A DNA stretch of 64,000 nucleotides from Streptomyces sp. 840.1 (GTDB taxonomy: Bacteria; Actinomycetota; Actinomycetes; Streptomycetales; Streptomycetaceae), in assembly GCF_003751445.1 (NCBI RefSeq), contig NZ_RJUU01000001.1, positions 2,485,001 to 2,549,000 on the forward strand. Reading direction: 5' to 3'. This document shows positions 34,098 through 42,689 of this stretch, piece by piece (position 1 is the stretch's first letter; every line of letters starts with the position of its first letter). The notes below the pieces were generated by a model. The model was given only the letters and a program-made list of their open reading frames with translations. It was not told where the DNA came from and made no database searches. The position numbers and the translations under genes were made by a program.

Positions 34098-34333
34098 GGT
34101 TTCCCTTGCAGTGAAACGGCGAATACGTACGGGTGAGCGCTGGGGGAACGCGAGTTCCGCCACATCAGACACGCGATGACACCCGACGGTTGTACGGGTC
34201 CGGGGCCCGGCCGAGGGCCGGCCGCCACGGCGAACCCGCCGGTGGCCGGGCCGCGTGCCACCTGCGTTACTGGACCGTGGCCGGCGGCAGCCCCACCCGC
34301 GTACCGCGCCCGGCACCATCCGGAAAGGCTCGT
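34098..34333. promoter_or_regulatory. divergent promoter region between surface protein and lyase genes
   Basis: 236 bp with no gene; it must hold promoters in both directions. I see no convincing operator, only scattered GC-rich short repeats. Confidence 0.4.
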
Positions 34334-35230
34334 ATGAACTCCACGACCATCGACCAGTTCGCCGTCCCCGGCAGTGGCCCGTACGCCCTCACCACCGGCC
34401 CCGACGGCGCCCTGTGGTTCACCCTGACCGGCAGCGGCGGCATCGGCCGGCTGGTGCCCGGGGAACGTCCGAGGGTCCATCAGCTCGACCCGGAATCCGG
34501 TCCGACGATCATCACCTGCGGCCCGGACGACGCGCTGTGGTTCACCGAGTACCGGTCCCACCGCATCGGCCGCATCACCACCGACGGCGCCCTCAGCCAC
34601 GTGGTGCCGCCGACGCCCGAATGCGGGCCGTTCGGCATCGCCACCGGGCCGGACGGCGCGCTGTGGTTCACCGAGACCGCCACCGACCGGATCGGCCGGA
34701 TCGGCCCCGACGGCGACGTCGACGAGTTCGCGCTTCCCGGAAGCGGGGCGTTCCCGTCCGCCCTCACCGCAGGGCCGGACGACGGAATGTGGTTCACCCT
34801 CAACCAGGCCAACGCCGTCGGACGCGTCGGCATGGACGGATCGGTCGCCGTGCGCCCCTTGCCGCCGCCCTTCGGCGCACCGGTCGGGATCACCGCGGGG
34901 CCGGACGGCGCGCTGTGGTTCGTCGCCATCGCCTCGGGGCACATCGGCCGGATCACCACCGGCGGCGAGGTCACCGCCTTCGCGCTGCCCGATCCGGCCG
35001 CGCGGCCGCACGCCATCACCGCCGGCGGCGACGGCGCCCTGTGGTTCACCGAGTGGGGCGGCAACCGCATCGGCTCCCTGACCCCCGACGGCCGGATCGA
35101 GGCCCACGATCTGCCCGTCCCGGCCTCCGAGCCGCACGGCATCACGCTCGGCCCGGACGGCGCGCTCTGGGCCGCCCTGGAGACCGGCGCCCTCGCCCGT
35201 ATCGTGTCCGGCCGCCGGCCGGGCCGGTAG
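34334..35230 (+). CDS. vgb: virginiamycin B lyase (streptogramin hydrolase) homologue
   Basis: A 298-residue seven-bladed beta-propeller, the same size as Vgb. The blade repeat GPDGALWFTE...IGRI recurs about every 42 residues. Known Vgb enzymes linearise type B streptogramins by elimination, needing magnesium and active-site His and Glu residues; the corresponding histidines appear present in ARPHAITAG and SEPHGITLG. No signal peptide is present, so it is cytosolic. In a streptomycete it may be a self-defence or environmental resistance enzyme, or a related propeller with another substrate. The ATG at 34334 follows GGAAAGG. Confidence 0.82.
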   Translation: MNSTTIDQFAVPGSGPYALTTGPDGALWFTLTGSGGIGRLVPGERPRVHQLDPESGPTIITCGPDDALWFTEYRSHRIGRITTDGALSHVVPPTPECGPFGIATGPDGALWFTETATDRIGRIGPDGDVDEFALPGSGAFPSALTAGPDDGMWFTLNQANAVGRVGMDGSVAVRPLPPPFGAPVGITAGPDGALWFVAIASGHIGRITTGGEVTAFALPDPAARPHAITAGGDGALWFTEWGGNRIGSLTPDGRIEAHDLPVPASEPHGITLGPDGALWAALETGALARIVSGRRPGR

Positions 35231-35251
35231 AGCCCGGCCCCGGGGGGCGGC

Positions 35252-35830
35252 TCACTGCCCCGGATGCCCCAGGGTGCGCAGGAACTGCTCCGTCAGCTGC
35301 TCGGTGTCGATGCCGGCCGCGTCGCGTCCGGACAGGATGTGGAAGAAGGGCGGGCCGATCAGGAGCGCGGTCGCCTGTTCCAGCGAGAGCGCGGTGCCGC
35401 TCGACTTCCGCGCCGCCTCCACGACCTCTGCGGCGCTCTCTCCGAGGATGTCGCGTGAGGTGAGCAGGGCGGCGACGTTCGCATCGTGCTGGGCCTCCCC
35501 CATGAGGGCGCGGTAGGCCGCGCCCGCGTGCGAGCGGGACAAGAAGGTGACCAGGGCGTCGAGGTACGCCTTGAGGTCCTCGCGGGGGTCGTCGGTCCCG
35601 GGGACGGACAGCTCCTTGCGGGCGTCGATGGCGCTGGCCTCGTAGAGGACCTCCGCCTTGTTCGACCACCACCGGTACACGGTCTGACGGCCCACGCCCG
35701 CCTGCTCGGCGATGCCCTTCATGGTCATGGCCGCGTACCCGACCTCGACCAGGAGGTCGTCGACGGCGTGCAGCACGGCGGTGCGTGCGCTTTCGCTGCG
35801 AGGCCGTCCCAGGCCGCTTCCATCCACCAT
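35252..35830 (-). CDS. TetR-family transcriptional regulator
   Basis: A 192-residue repressor with N-terminal HTH (AVDDLLVEVGYAAMTMKG, IAEQAGVGRQTVYRWWSNK) and a TetR_C_11-type ligand domain. It is divergent from an MFS efflux gene, and the 15-bp palindrome at 35846-35860 in the shared promoter region is its likely operator. The ATG at 35830 directly adjoins the promoter region. It ends 21 bp from the convergent lyase gene. Confidence 0.92.
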   Translation of the reverse strand: MVDGSGLGRPRSESARTAVLHAVDDLLVEVGYAAMTMKGIAEQAGVGRQTVYRWWSNKAEVLYEASAIDARKELSVPGTDDPREDLKAYLDALVTFLSRSHAGAAYRALMGEAQHDANVAALLTSRDILGESAAEVVEAARKSSGTALSLEQATALLIGPPFFHILSGRDAAGIDTEQLTEQFLRTLGHPGQ

Positions 35831-35845
35831 GCCGCCACTATATAT

Positions 35846-35860
35846 GAGACACGGTGTCTC
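35846..35860. promoter_or_regulatory. 15-bp palindromic operator between TetR and MFS genes
   Basis: GAGACAC-G-GTGTCTC is a perfect palindrome 16-30 bp upstream of the TetR start. It sits in the AT-rich TATATGA context typical of a promoter, so repressor binding would block both divergent genes. Confidence 0.75.
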
Positions 35861-35992
35861 GCATGTGCTAGCTTTTCGGTGCACGGTGACTCGTAAGTGG
35901 TTGCCCCGGCGCTTCCCCCCGTCCGATCCCCGGACGGGCCTGCCGGGCGGCGTCCGGCCGTGCTCCGTACCGCAACCCCCGAAGGAATCGCC

Positions 35993-37534
35993 GTGCCTCG
36001 TACCGCAACCCCAGCCCCGGCCCCGGCCCCAGAAGGAACCGAGGCAATGGCTCCCGCACCGGAAGGCACCGGACACCCGGCGCGGCGGTCCGGCCCGGTG
36101 CTCGTCTGCGTGAGCGTGTGCACCGCCCTGGTCGTCGGATTCGTCGCGGCGATCAACCTGGCGGTGCCGCAGCTGGCGGCGAGTTCGCTGCGGCCGTCCT
36201 CGGCGAACCTGCTGTGGATCGTCGACGCCTACGTCGTGATCTTCGCCTGCCTGGTCATCCCCGCCGGTGCGGTGGGCGACAAGCTCGGCCGCAAGGGCGT
36301 CCTCCTGGCGGGGCTCGGCATATTCGCGCTCGGCGCCGCGCTGTCGGCCGTCGCGCCGAACGTGGCGGTCATGCTGATCGGGCGCGCCGTCACGGGGCTC
36401 GGCGCCGCGTGCGTGCTGCCCAACTGCGTCGGCATCCTCCTGCACGCCACGGCCCCCGAGCGGCGCCCGCACGCGCTCGCCGTCTGGGCGGCGGCCTCCG
36501 GAATCGGCGGCGTCGCCGGCAACGTCGGAGGCGGCGTGGTGCTGAGCGCGGGCTCCTGGCGGGCACTGTTCGTCGCGGTCGCCCTCGTCGCGGTCTGCTG
36601 CCTGGCATGGGCGGCACGGTCCGCGCCGCGCAGCGCCCGGCACGAGCGCACCCTCGACCTGCCCGGCACGCTGCTGTTCGTGGCGGCCGTCGTGGCCCTG
36701 CTGATCGGGATCATCGAGGGACCCGAACAGGGCTGGGGCAGCGCGCTCGTCCTCACCGCCTTCGGCTGCGCCATCGTGCTGAGCCTGTGCTGGGCGGGCG
36801 CGGAACTGCGCACACCGCACCCCATGCTCGACCCGAGGCTCTTCCGGAGCCCGGCACTCAGCAGCGCCGCCCTCGGCATGACCATCACCTTCTTCGGAAG
36901 CTTCGGCCTCTTCTACGTCAACGCCTCACTCCTCCAGTACGGCCGCGGCTTCTCCGTCCTCCAGGCGGGGCTCGGCATCATCCCGGTGACCGTGCCGCTC
37001 CTGGTGGGAACGCGCTACGTTCCCGGGCTCATCGCCCGCATCGGCACCCCCGCGACGCTCGCCGCGGCCTTCGCGCTCACCAGCGGCGGCCTGCTCGGGC
37101 TCTCGTACACCTCGACCTCGGCCTACCCCGTCTATGCGGCCGCCCTGTTCGTCGTCGGGCTCGGCATCATGCTCGCGGCGCCCTGCCTGACCGCTCAGAT
37201 CGCTTCGGCCCTGCCCGTGGAGAGGGCGGGCATCGCCGGAGGCCTGCAGTCCGCGACCCGCGAACTGGGCAGCGCGCTGGGTGTGGCGGTCGTCGGCACC
37301 GTCCTCACGGCCGGGTTCACCCACCGCCTGCCCGCCGGGCTGAGTGGACGGGCGCCGCTCCCGCGAACGGTGCAGGAGGCGCTCACGCTGGCACCGGCCG
37401 ACCACACCGCCGTCACCGATGCGTTCACCCACGCCGCGAACAGCGCGCTGCGGGCCGCAGCAGTTGTCGTGCTACTGGCCGGAGCCCTGGTGGTTGCGGG
37501 CAGCCGCCGCGCCCACCGGACCGCCCCGCGGTAA
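35993..37534 (+). CDS. MFS drug efflux transporter (DHA2, 14-helix type)
   Basis: A 513-residue membrane protein with about fourteen helices. The DHA2 marks are AINLAVPQLAASSLRPSSANLLWIVDAYVV read in parts and the loop GAVGDKLGRKGVLLAGL after helix 2, then the motif C helix IGGVAGNVGGGVVL. It should export a hydrophobic compound or antibiotic by proton antiport. GTG 35993 follows GAAGGA and is the preferred start; an ATG at 36047 also has AGAAGGA upstream. The 5' end contains an in-frame duplication, CGTACCGCAACCCC at 35966-35979 and again at 35999-36012. It is controlled presumably by the divergent TetR. Confidence 0.92.
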   Translation: MPRTATPAPAPAPEGTEAMAPAPEGTGHPARRSGPVLVCVSVCTALVVGFVAAINLAVPQLAASSLRPSSANLLWIVDAYVVIFACLVIPAGAVGDKLGRKGVLLAGLGIFALGAALSAVAPNVAVMLIGRAVTGLGAACVLPNCVGILLHATAPERRPHALAVWAAASGIGGVAGNVGGGVVLSAGSWRALFVAVALVAVCCLAWAARSAPRSARHERTLDLPGTLLFVAAVVALLIGIIEGPEQGWGSALVLTAFGCAIVLSLCWAGAELRTPHPMLDPRLFRSPALSSAALGMTITFFGSFGLFYVNASLLQYGRGFSVLQAGLGIIPVTVPLLVGTRYVPGLIARIGTPATLAAAFALTSGGLLGLSYTSTSAYPVYAAALFVVGLGIMLAAPCLTAQIASALPVERAGIAGGLQSATRELGSALGVAVVGTVLTAGFTHRLPAGLSGRAPLPRTVQEALTLAPADHTAVTDAFTHAANSALRAAAVVVLLAGALVVAGSRRAHRTAPR

Positions 37535-37631
37535 CAGCGGGGGCAGCGGCTGGGCCACACACCACCTGACCAGGCACCGAGCCGAAATCAGAACACGCCC
37601 GCCCACACCCACAACCCCACCCGCACTTCTC

Positions 37632-37665
37632 TCTCCATCTCCATCTCCATCTCCATCTCCATCTC
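37632..37665. repeat. (CTCCAT) hexamer microsatellite
   Basis: About five tandem copies of CTCCAT lie between the MFS gene and the epimerase gene, about 40-70 bp before the latter's start. It is a pyrimidine-rich tract that could slip, but no function is visible. Confidence 0.85.
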
Positions 37666-37703
37666 GTTCACCTGCCCCTCCCGGGGCGAAGGAGGTCACG
37701 CGC

Positions 37704-38597
37704 ATGCGCGCATTTGTCACCGGAGCGACCGGCTGGATCGGATCCGCCGTTGTCGACGAACTCATCTCGGCCGGCCACCAGGTCGTCGGCCTGGCCCGGT
37801 CCGACCGGTCCGAGCAGACGCTCCTGGCCAAGGGCGCCGGCGTCGTCCGGGGCGACCTGGACGACCTCGCCTCGCTCCGGCGGGGCGCCGCCCGTGCGGA
37901 CGCGGTCATCCACCTGGCCAACAAGCACGACTGGGGCAACCCCGCCGAGTCCGACCGCTCGGAACGGGCTGCGGTCCAGACCCTCGGCGACGCCCTGGCC
38001 GGATCCGGCCGCCCGTTCGTCGTCGCCGCGCCCCTCTCCGGGCTCGTCGAGGGCCGGCCCGCCACGGAGGCCGACGCCTCTCCGGCGATCGGCCCGGACT
38101 CCAACCGGGGCGGCGCCGAGAACCTCGCCCTGGACTACGTGGCCCAGGGCGTGCGGACCGTGATCGTCCGCTTCGCGCCGAGCGTCCACGGCAGCGGCGA
38201 CTGGGGGTTCGTCAACTTCCTCACGGCGGCCGCCCGCAAGCAGGGCGTCTCCGGTTACGTCGGCGACGGCTCGGCGGCCTGGGCCGCGGTGTACCGCGCC
38301 GATGCCGCCCGCCTCATCCGCCTCGGCATGGAGCAGGCGCCTGCGGGAACGCGCCTGCACGCCGTCGCCGAGGAGGCCGTCACCACCAGGGCGATAGCCG
38401 AGGCGATCGGCCGCAGCCTGGGTCTGCCGGTCGAATCCGTCGCCCCGCAGGACGCCGGAGCCCATTTCGGCTTCGTCGGCGGCTTCTTCGCCTCCACGAT
38501 GACCGCGTCCAACGACGCGACCAGGCAGCTCCTCGCCTGGGAGCCGACCGGGCCGACCCTGCTCGCGGAGATCGACGCGGGGGCCTACACGGACTGA
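37704..38597 (+). CDS. NAD-dependent epimerase/dehydratase-like SDR (extended)
   Basis: A 297-residue atypical or extended SDR: TGATGWIGSAVVDEL is the glycine-rich NAD(P)-binding motif, with DLDD and AVIHLA. The usual Y-x-x-x-K is not evident; the region AENLALDYVAQGVRTVIVRFAPSVHG (read in parts) replaces it, so catalysis may differ from classical epimerases. It resembles the putative NAD-dependent epimerase group annotated as 3-beta-HSD-like. GAAGGAGG lies just before the ATG. It follows the MFS gene after 169 bp and may belong to the same response. Confidence 0.88.
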   Translation: MRAFVTGATGWIGSAVVDELISAGHQVVGLARSDRSEQTLLAKGAGVVRGDLDDLASLRRGAARADAVIHLANKHDWGNPAESDRSERAAVQTLGDALAGSGRPFVVAAPLSGLVEGRPATEADASPAIGPDSNRGGAENLALDYVAQGVRTVIVRFAPSVHGSGDWGFVNFLTAAARKQGVSGYVGDGSAAWAAVYRADAARLIRLGMEQAPAGTRLHAVAEEAVTTRAIAEAIGRSLGLPVESVAPQDAGAHFGFVGGFFASTMTASNDATRQLLAWEPTGPTLLAEIDAGAYTD

Positions 38598-38742
38598 CGG
38601 GGCGCCCCGGCGAACCACGAAGGGAAGAGCCGCCGCTACGGCGCGTCCCGAGCCCACTCCGTACCCCGCACCTCACCCCGACCACCCCTCGCAAGGCGCA
38701 TCGCGCATCGCGCAGCGCCCACCGCTCGAAGGAGCCGGAACC

Positions 38743-39408
38743 ATGCCCACGTACCCCTGCACCCTGGCGGAACCGCGCGTCTCCGCCGCCCTGAACCGCA
38801 TGTTCGAAGCCGCCGCCCGTGACGATGAGACCGCGGCACGGCTGCAGGAAGTCCAGCCCTACGAAAAGGAGTCACTGACGGCGCGGGAACTCGCCGACGC
38901 GGTACAGGAGATCTACATGCCGGTCTCCGCCGACGGCGGCCGGCTTCTCTACAACCTCATCCGCGCGAGCCGGCCGGCCACCGTCGTCGAGTTCGGGACC
39001 TCGTACGGCATCTCCACCCTGCACCTGGCCGCCGCGGTCCGCGACAACGGCACGGGCCAGGTCATCACCACGGAGATGAACCGGACCAAGGCGGCCCACG
39101 CTCGCGAGACCTTCGCCGCCACCGGCCTCGACGACGTCATCACCGTGCTGGAGGGGGATGCCCTGGAGACGCTCGCCGCACTGAGGCAGCCGGTCGACTT
39201 CCTGTTCCTGGACGGTTGGAAGGACCTCTGCCTGCCCGTGCTGCGACTCCTGGAGCCGCACATCGCCCCCGGCACCCTCGTCGTCGCGGACGACGTGGAC
39301 CTCCCCGACCTCGGCACCTACCTGGAGCACGTCCGCGACACCGCGAACGGCTACCACAGCGTCACGTTCCCCGTGGAGGACGGCCTCGAGATCAGCTGCC
39401 GCCTCTGA
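38743..39408 (+). CDS. O-methyltransferase family 3-like SAM-dependent methyltransferase
   Basis: A 221-residue class I methyltransferase. VVEFGTSYGISTLHLA is motif I for SAM binding, ITTEMN carries the acidic ribose ligand, and FLFLDGWKDLCLPVLRLL with VADDVDLP follows the catechol O-methyltransferase-like plan. Substrate unknown; such enzymes methylate small phenolics. The ATG is preceded by GAAGGAG. It follows the SDR gene by 145 bp and may be co-expressed with the efflux/SDR group. Confidence 0.88.
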   Translation: MPTYPCTLAEPRVSAALNRMFEAAARDDETAARLQEVQPYEKESLTARELADAVQEIYMPVSADGGRLLYNLIRASRPATVVEFGTSYGISTLHLAAAVRDNGTGQVITTEMNRTKAAHARETFAATGLDDVITVLEGDALETLAALRQPVDFLFLDGWKDLCLPVLRLLEPHIAPGTLVVADDVDLPDLGTYLEHVRDTANGYHSVTFPVEDGLEISCRL

Positions 39409-39437
39409 CGGGACCGGAGGCGGGCGGCGGTGTCGGC

Positions 39438-40481
39438 TCACTCCATGATCTGGAGGTGGGGGTGGTCCGGAGAGGCCGGGCAGACGTGGAGTTGGAGGGT
39501 GTAGCCGCCGCGGATGTCGACGAGGGTGGGATCCGCCGGGTCACCCGGGAGGTGCCCGAACGGATCGGCCCGGTCCTCCCCGGGCCGCCAGCTCTCGCTG
39601 CCGATGTCCCACTCGGAGCTCGCGATCGTGAGGAGCGGGATCTCCGGGGTGCCACAGGCGGGGCAGTCACGGGGCTCGGGGTCGGTCAGGCTCCAGCAGG
39701 TCCAGCCGCCGGCCTTCCAGCCGGGGGCGGTGCTCAGGTTGCGGAAGTAGAACTCGTGCGGATCCTCCGACTCGCCGTCGTCCCACTCCGCTCCGGCGGC
39801 CTCCCACCGGCCCTCGTCCTCCACCTGCTCCCGCAACTCCTCGCTCAGCTCCATGGGACCGGGGTACTCGGTGACCTGTTCCGGCGTCAGCAGACAAGGC
39901 CGGGGCAGGTAGCCGCCCCCCTCGATCACGGCCGGCTCGGGCGGGGCGTCGAGAACATCGGTGACGGTGGCGGAGGAGCGCCAGAACAGCGCGGTCCGGG
40001 GCTCCGACACCCCGTGGCCGTAGGGGCACCACAGGACCTGGAGGAGGTCGGCCCCGGCCGGGCGGGCCGGGAGCGGGACGTCCCGGACGTAGAGCTGGGC
40101 CACGGGCAGCATGGCGACCGGCCCGTCACTCCACGCCCGGCCCCGCCCGAGCCGCTTCGCGGTCTCCCGTTCGTCGGGCGTGGGCACGTGCTCCCGGTGC
40201 CCGCGCAGCCGCCGCTCGGCCGACGCAGCCCGCTCTCGGCGCAGCACCCGTACATCGTCCGGGGACAGCGGCGTGCCGTCGGCCGCCTTCCTGTCATGCG
40301 GCCCCTGGCAGCGCGGCCACGCCTCGTCGGCCGGCCACAGCAACGGCCCGCCCACGGAGCTGTCACGCACACCGGGCGCCCCGGGCCGGGGATGCAGCCG
40401 GGTCGCCGTGCGTGCCAGCGTGGCCAGTTGAGGGATGAGCGCGACCGGGTCGACCGGACGCGGCGGAGTGGTGAAACGCAT
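39438..40481 (-). CDS. DUF1963-like (YwqG-type) protein
   Basis: A 347-residue soluble acidic protein. The opening VGGPLLWPADEAWPRC matches the DUF1963 entry motif (GG-x-P-x-x-P-x-x-x-x-WP), MLPVAQLYVRDVP is the next strand, and GYTLQLHVCPASPDHPHLQ closes the fold. Cysteines in RDCPACGTPEIP may form a zinc site. The function is unknown; related proteins occur near toxin/immunity genes. It converges with the methyltransferase gene at 29 bp. Confidence 0.75.
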   Translation of the reverse strand: MRFTTPPRPVDPVALIPQLATLARTATRLHPRPGAPGVRDSSVGGPLLWPADEAWPRCQGPHDRKAADGTPLSPDDVRVLRRERAASAERRLRGHREHVPTPDERETAKRLGRGRAWSDGPVAMLPVAQLYVRDVPLPARPAGADLLQVLWCPYGHGVSEPRTALFWRSSATVTDVLDAPPEPAVIEGGGYLPRPCLLTPEQVTEYPGPMELSEELREQVEDEGRWEAAGAEWDDGESEDPHEFYFRNLSTAPGWKAGGWTCWSLTDPEPRDCPACGTPEIPLLTIASSEWDIGSESWRPGEDRADPFGHLPGDPADPTLVDIRGGYTLQLHVCPASPDHPHLQIME

Positions 40482-41070
40482 ACCGGCTCCCGAAGGCGCG
40501 ACGTAGGGGTTCGGCTACCGGGGCCGAGCGTCCCGGTGTATTGCCCGGCGTTGGGGCCACGGACGTCGAGGAACGGTGCGCCGCGGCTCTCGTTCGCCTG
40601 TTCGCGGCCGTTCGATAGTAGCGATCACCGCGACTCAACCTCCCCGAGCAGCGCCAAGCGCCTGCCGCGACGAGCGGCAGATGCCCACCAGCACCAGCAC
40701 CAGCACATGGCTCGGGTTCCGCGGAGTCCTCGAAGTCACCGCCGGACGGGTCCGCTCACAGATGGCGACCGTCCGCCGACAGTGTAAGAAATTCCGGAGA
40801 GCCCGTCGTTCCTGTCACACGAGACGGAAGTCCTGTTTCCACGGGAGCCTTCACGAGCACCCACCCCACAGCGCTGCCGACTCGTCATGTCCCGGCGGTT
40901 GAGGCTGTCTGGGACATGGCGGCGTACACGGGCCTGCCGCCGGACGAGTCTCCTCCCCAACTGTTCGCTGGCTCCTCCCTGGATGGCTCACTCCCGGGTC
41001 GGTACCCGAAGCCGGGGTCGACAGATTGTGGTCACGCCCCCCAAGCCCGCCCTCGCCCACCGGGTCGCTT
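40482..41070. other. gene-poor stretch at the left border of the accessory region
   Basis: 589 bp in which I find no supportable gene: possible frames in all directions have irregular codon use and no ribosome sites. It contains a short CAGCAC tandem tract near 40688-40708 and marks the change from regular chromosomal genes to the mosaic region to the right. Confidence 0.5.
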
Positions 41071-41577
41071 TCACAACCAGTGGGAGCAGTCATCCACGGA
41101 GAACTCCCCGACGGCTGCGTCCGTCACGCCCTCAAGGTCCGGGATGTAGGGGAGGACGTCGGGAAGGGGCGTGCAGAAGGTGACGTTGGAGGTCAGCGGT
41201 GCCTTGTCCGTGTCGGCGAAGGACAGCGAGACGTAGGCCCTCACCGCAGTGTCGCCGAAATCCTCCTGCGCACGCTGCAGGCAGGCAGCGACGTAGGCCA
41301 GGCACCTGCGTACGAGGACAGGCGCGCGTTCGTCCGTCAGGATGGGCAGGTCGTAGTCCGTCATTGCCCTGCCGTTGATTTTGATTTCCTCTGCGAGTCG
41401 GTCGCAGTATTGCGGCGAGCTCTCGAGGAGGAGATCGGCCAGCACCCGGCCGCCGGAGGGCGTCAAAGACCATCCGCGCTCCACCACTTCACGGAACATG
41501 GGAGGGATGTCCTGGGAGTTCAATCCTGCCGTTTCGGTCTCCTGCAGGAGTGCCCTCATTCGAGCATTGCTTCGCAT
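41071..41577 (-). CDS. hypothetical protein, accessory
   Basis: A 168-residue soluble protein, mixed alpha/beta, with no recognised domain. It has hydrophobic strands such as AVRAYVSLSFAD and a C-terminal acidic end (AVGEFSVDDCSHWL). Size, acidity and solitary position in a mosaic region resemble immunity proteins, but this is only an impression. The start could be ATG 41577 or the ATG six codons further in. GC content is lower than in flanking core genes, suggesting transfer. Confidence 0.5.
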   Translation of the reverse strand: MRSNARMRALLQETETAGLNSQDIPPMFREVVERGWSLTPSGGRVLADLLLESSPQYCDRLAEEIKINGRAMTDYDLPILTDERAPVLVRRCLAYVAACLQRAQEDFGDTAVRAYVSLSFADTDKAPLTSNVTFCTPLPDVLPYIPDLEGVTDAAVGEFSVDDCSHWL

Positions 41578-41765
41578 ATCTAGCCCTCGCCGAGCGCGGC
41601 GATGCCCTTTCTAATTCCCTTGAGAGAGACAGAACTTCGCCCCGCCGGCAGTCAGCGCGCCCCTTGGAGGCTCCGGCAGCCCTTGCGTTACTACGCAGCG
41701 TACGAGCGGTTAGCTCTGCGCCACCACGAGTTCAGCCTCGGCGGCCGGGACGGTGCAGTCGTAGC

Positions 41766-42560
41766 TCACGGCGGGCTGGAGGCCTCGCGGGGCCCAGCGG
41801 ATTCACGATGGTCGATCGGACGGCGCCACCACTCCGTAGACTTGAAACAGCCCATCAGCCAGTGTGCTTCCGCAATGTCGAGGATGACGTTTCCGATCCA
41901 GGGGATCGGCTCGAATCGGAGCATCCTCTCCTGAATGCGCACCGGCTCCCAATCCAGGTCATGGTGGAGCAGTACCGCGTACGGCTCACCGCGACGCTGC
42001 CAGAAGACCATGGGTTCGTGGACCTCGTTCTCGAAGGGTTTGACGATGTCGTCCGGAGCGAACTCGACGTTCGCCATATCCGCCCACCTACCGACCCCCT
42101 CGCGTTCCCGTGCCAGGTAGCGCCGCATGACCTGCACGAATGCTGTGAGGTTCGCGTCGTCCAGTAGGGACTCCCGGGAGACGACGATCGACTTCACTTT
42201 CTTACGCAGCGCCCTGCCCCGACGAAGCTGACGGGTCGCATTGGCCCAGAAAAGCCCTCCGCGCCCGGCATCGTGAACCACACAGAGAACGGGAAGACTG
42301 CCATCGCGCCAGTTGTCGCCGTGATCGCCCACCGGTACGCGGTGCCCGCGTTTGGTTCGGGTCGAGTCTCCACCCTTCACCTGAACGGTCAGGGAATCCT
42401 CCGTCCGCTGTCCGTTATCGACAAAGGTGATGAGTAGATCCTCGCCATGGTCGTTACTGCCGTCTATCTCCTGAACGATGTGGCCGTGTCGTTCCAGCAG
42501 TGATCGCACCTCATTCACTGCCACCCGTCCGATACGCCTGGATTCTGGCACCTTCGGCAT
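41766..42560 (-). CDS. DUF4365 protein, PD-(D/E)XK nuclease-like
   Basis: A 264-residue soluble protein. IGRVAVNEVRSLLERHGH, GEDLLITFVDNG and SLTVQVKGGDS give the order E, (G)ED, QxK of PD-(D/E)XK nucleases as found in DUF4365: catalytic acid in GEDL and lysine in QVKGG. A conserved-looking FWANATRQLRR and a C-terminal region with many tryptophans follow. The family is found in defence and mobile contexts; the DNA or RNA target is unknown. It is the first leftward gene beside a decayed integrase. The ATG at 42560 adjoins the junction. Confidence 0.7.
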   Translation of the reverse strand: MPKVPESRRIGRVAVNEVRSLLERHGHIVQEIDGSNDHGEDLLITFVDNGQRTEDSLTVQVKGGDSTRTKRGHRVPVGDHGDNWRDGSLPVLCVVHDAGRGGLFWANATRQLRRGRALRKKVKSIVVSRESLLDDANLTAFVQVMRRYLAREREGVGRWADMANVEFAPDDIVKPFENEVHEPMVFWQRRGEPYAVLLHHDLDWEPVRIQERMLRFEPIPWIGNVILDIAEAHWLMGCFKSTEWWRRPIDHRESAGPREASSPP

Positions 42561-42689
42561 GGAGCCCCCTCACGAATACGCGGGAACCAGATTAGGACCA
42601 CCCACTGACACACAGGTCGCGTCCGAAGAACTCGGTCGGGTCTGCATGGCGACGCCTGGGCTGACGCCGGTCGCCGTGCTGTCAGCGAC

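Noticed and set aside
37632..37665. CRISPR-like repeat
   Set aside because: The CTCCAT units are contiguous hexamers without spacers; a simple microsatellite.
35993..39408. Biosynthetic gene cluster (MFS, SDR, methyltransferase)
   Set aside because: No core synthase (PKS, NRPS, terpene or RiPP enzyme) is present; the genes are better read as separate stress or detoxification units.
40482..41070. Insertion sequence remnant
   Set aside because: No transposase similarity, terminal inverted repeats or target duplication could be found.
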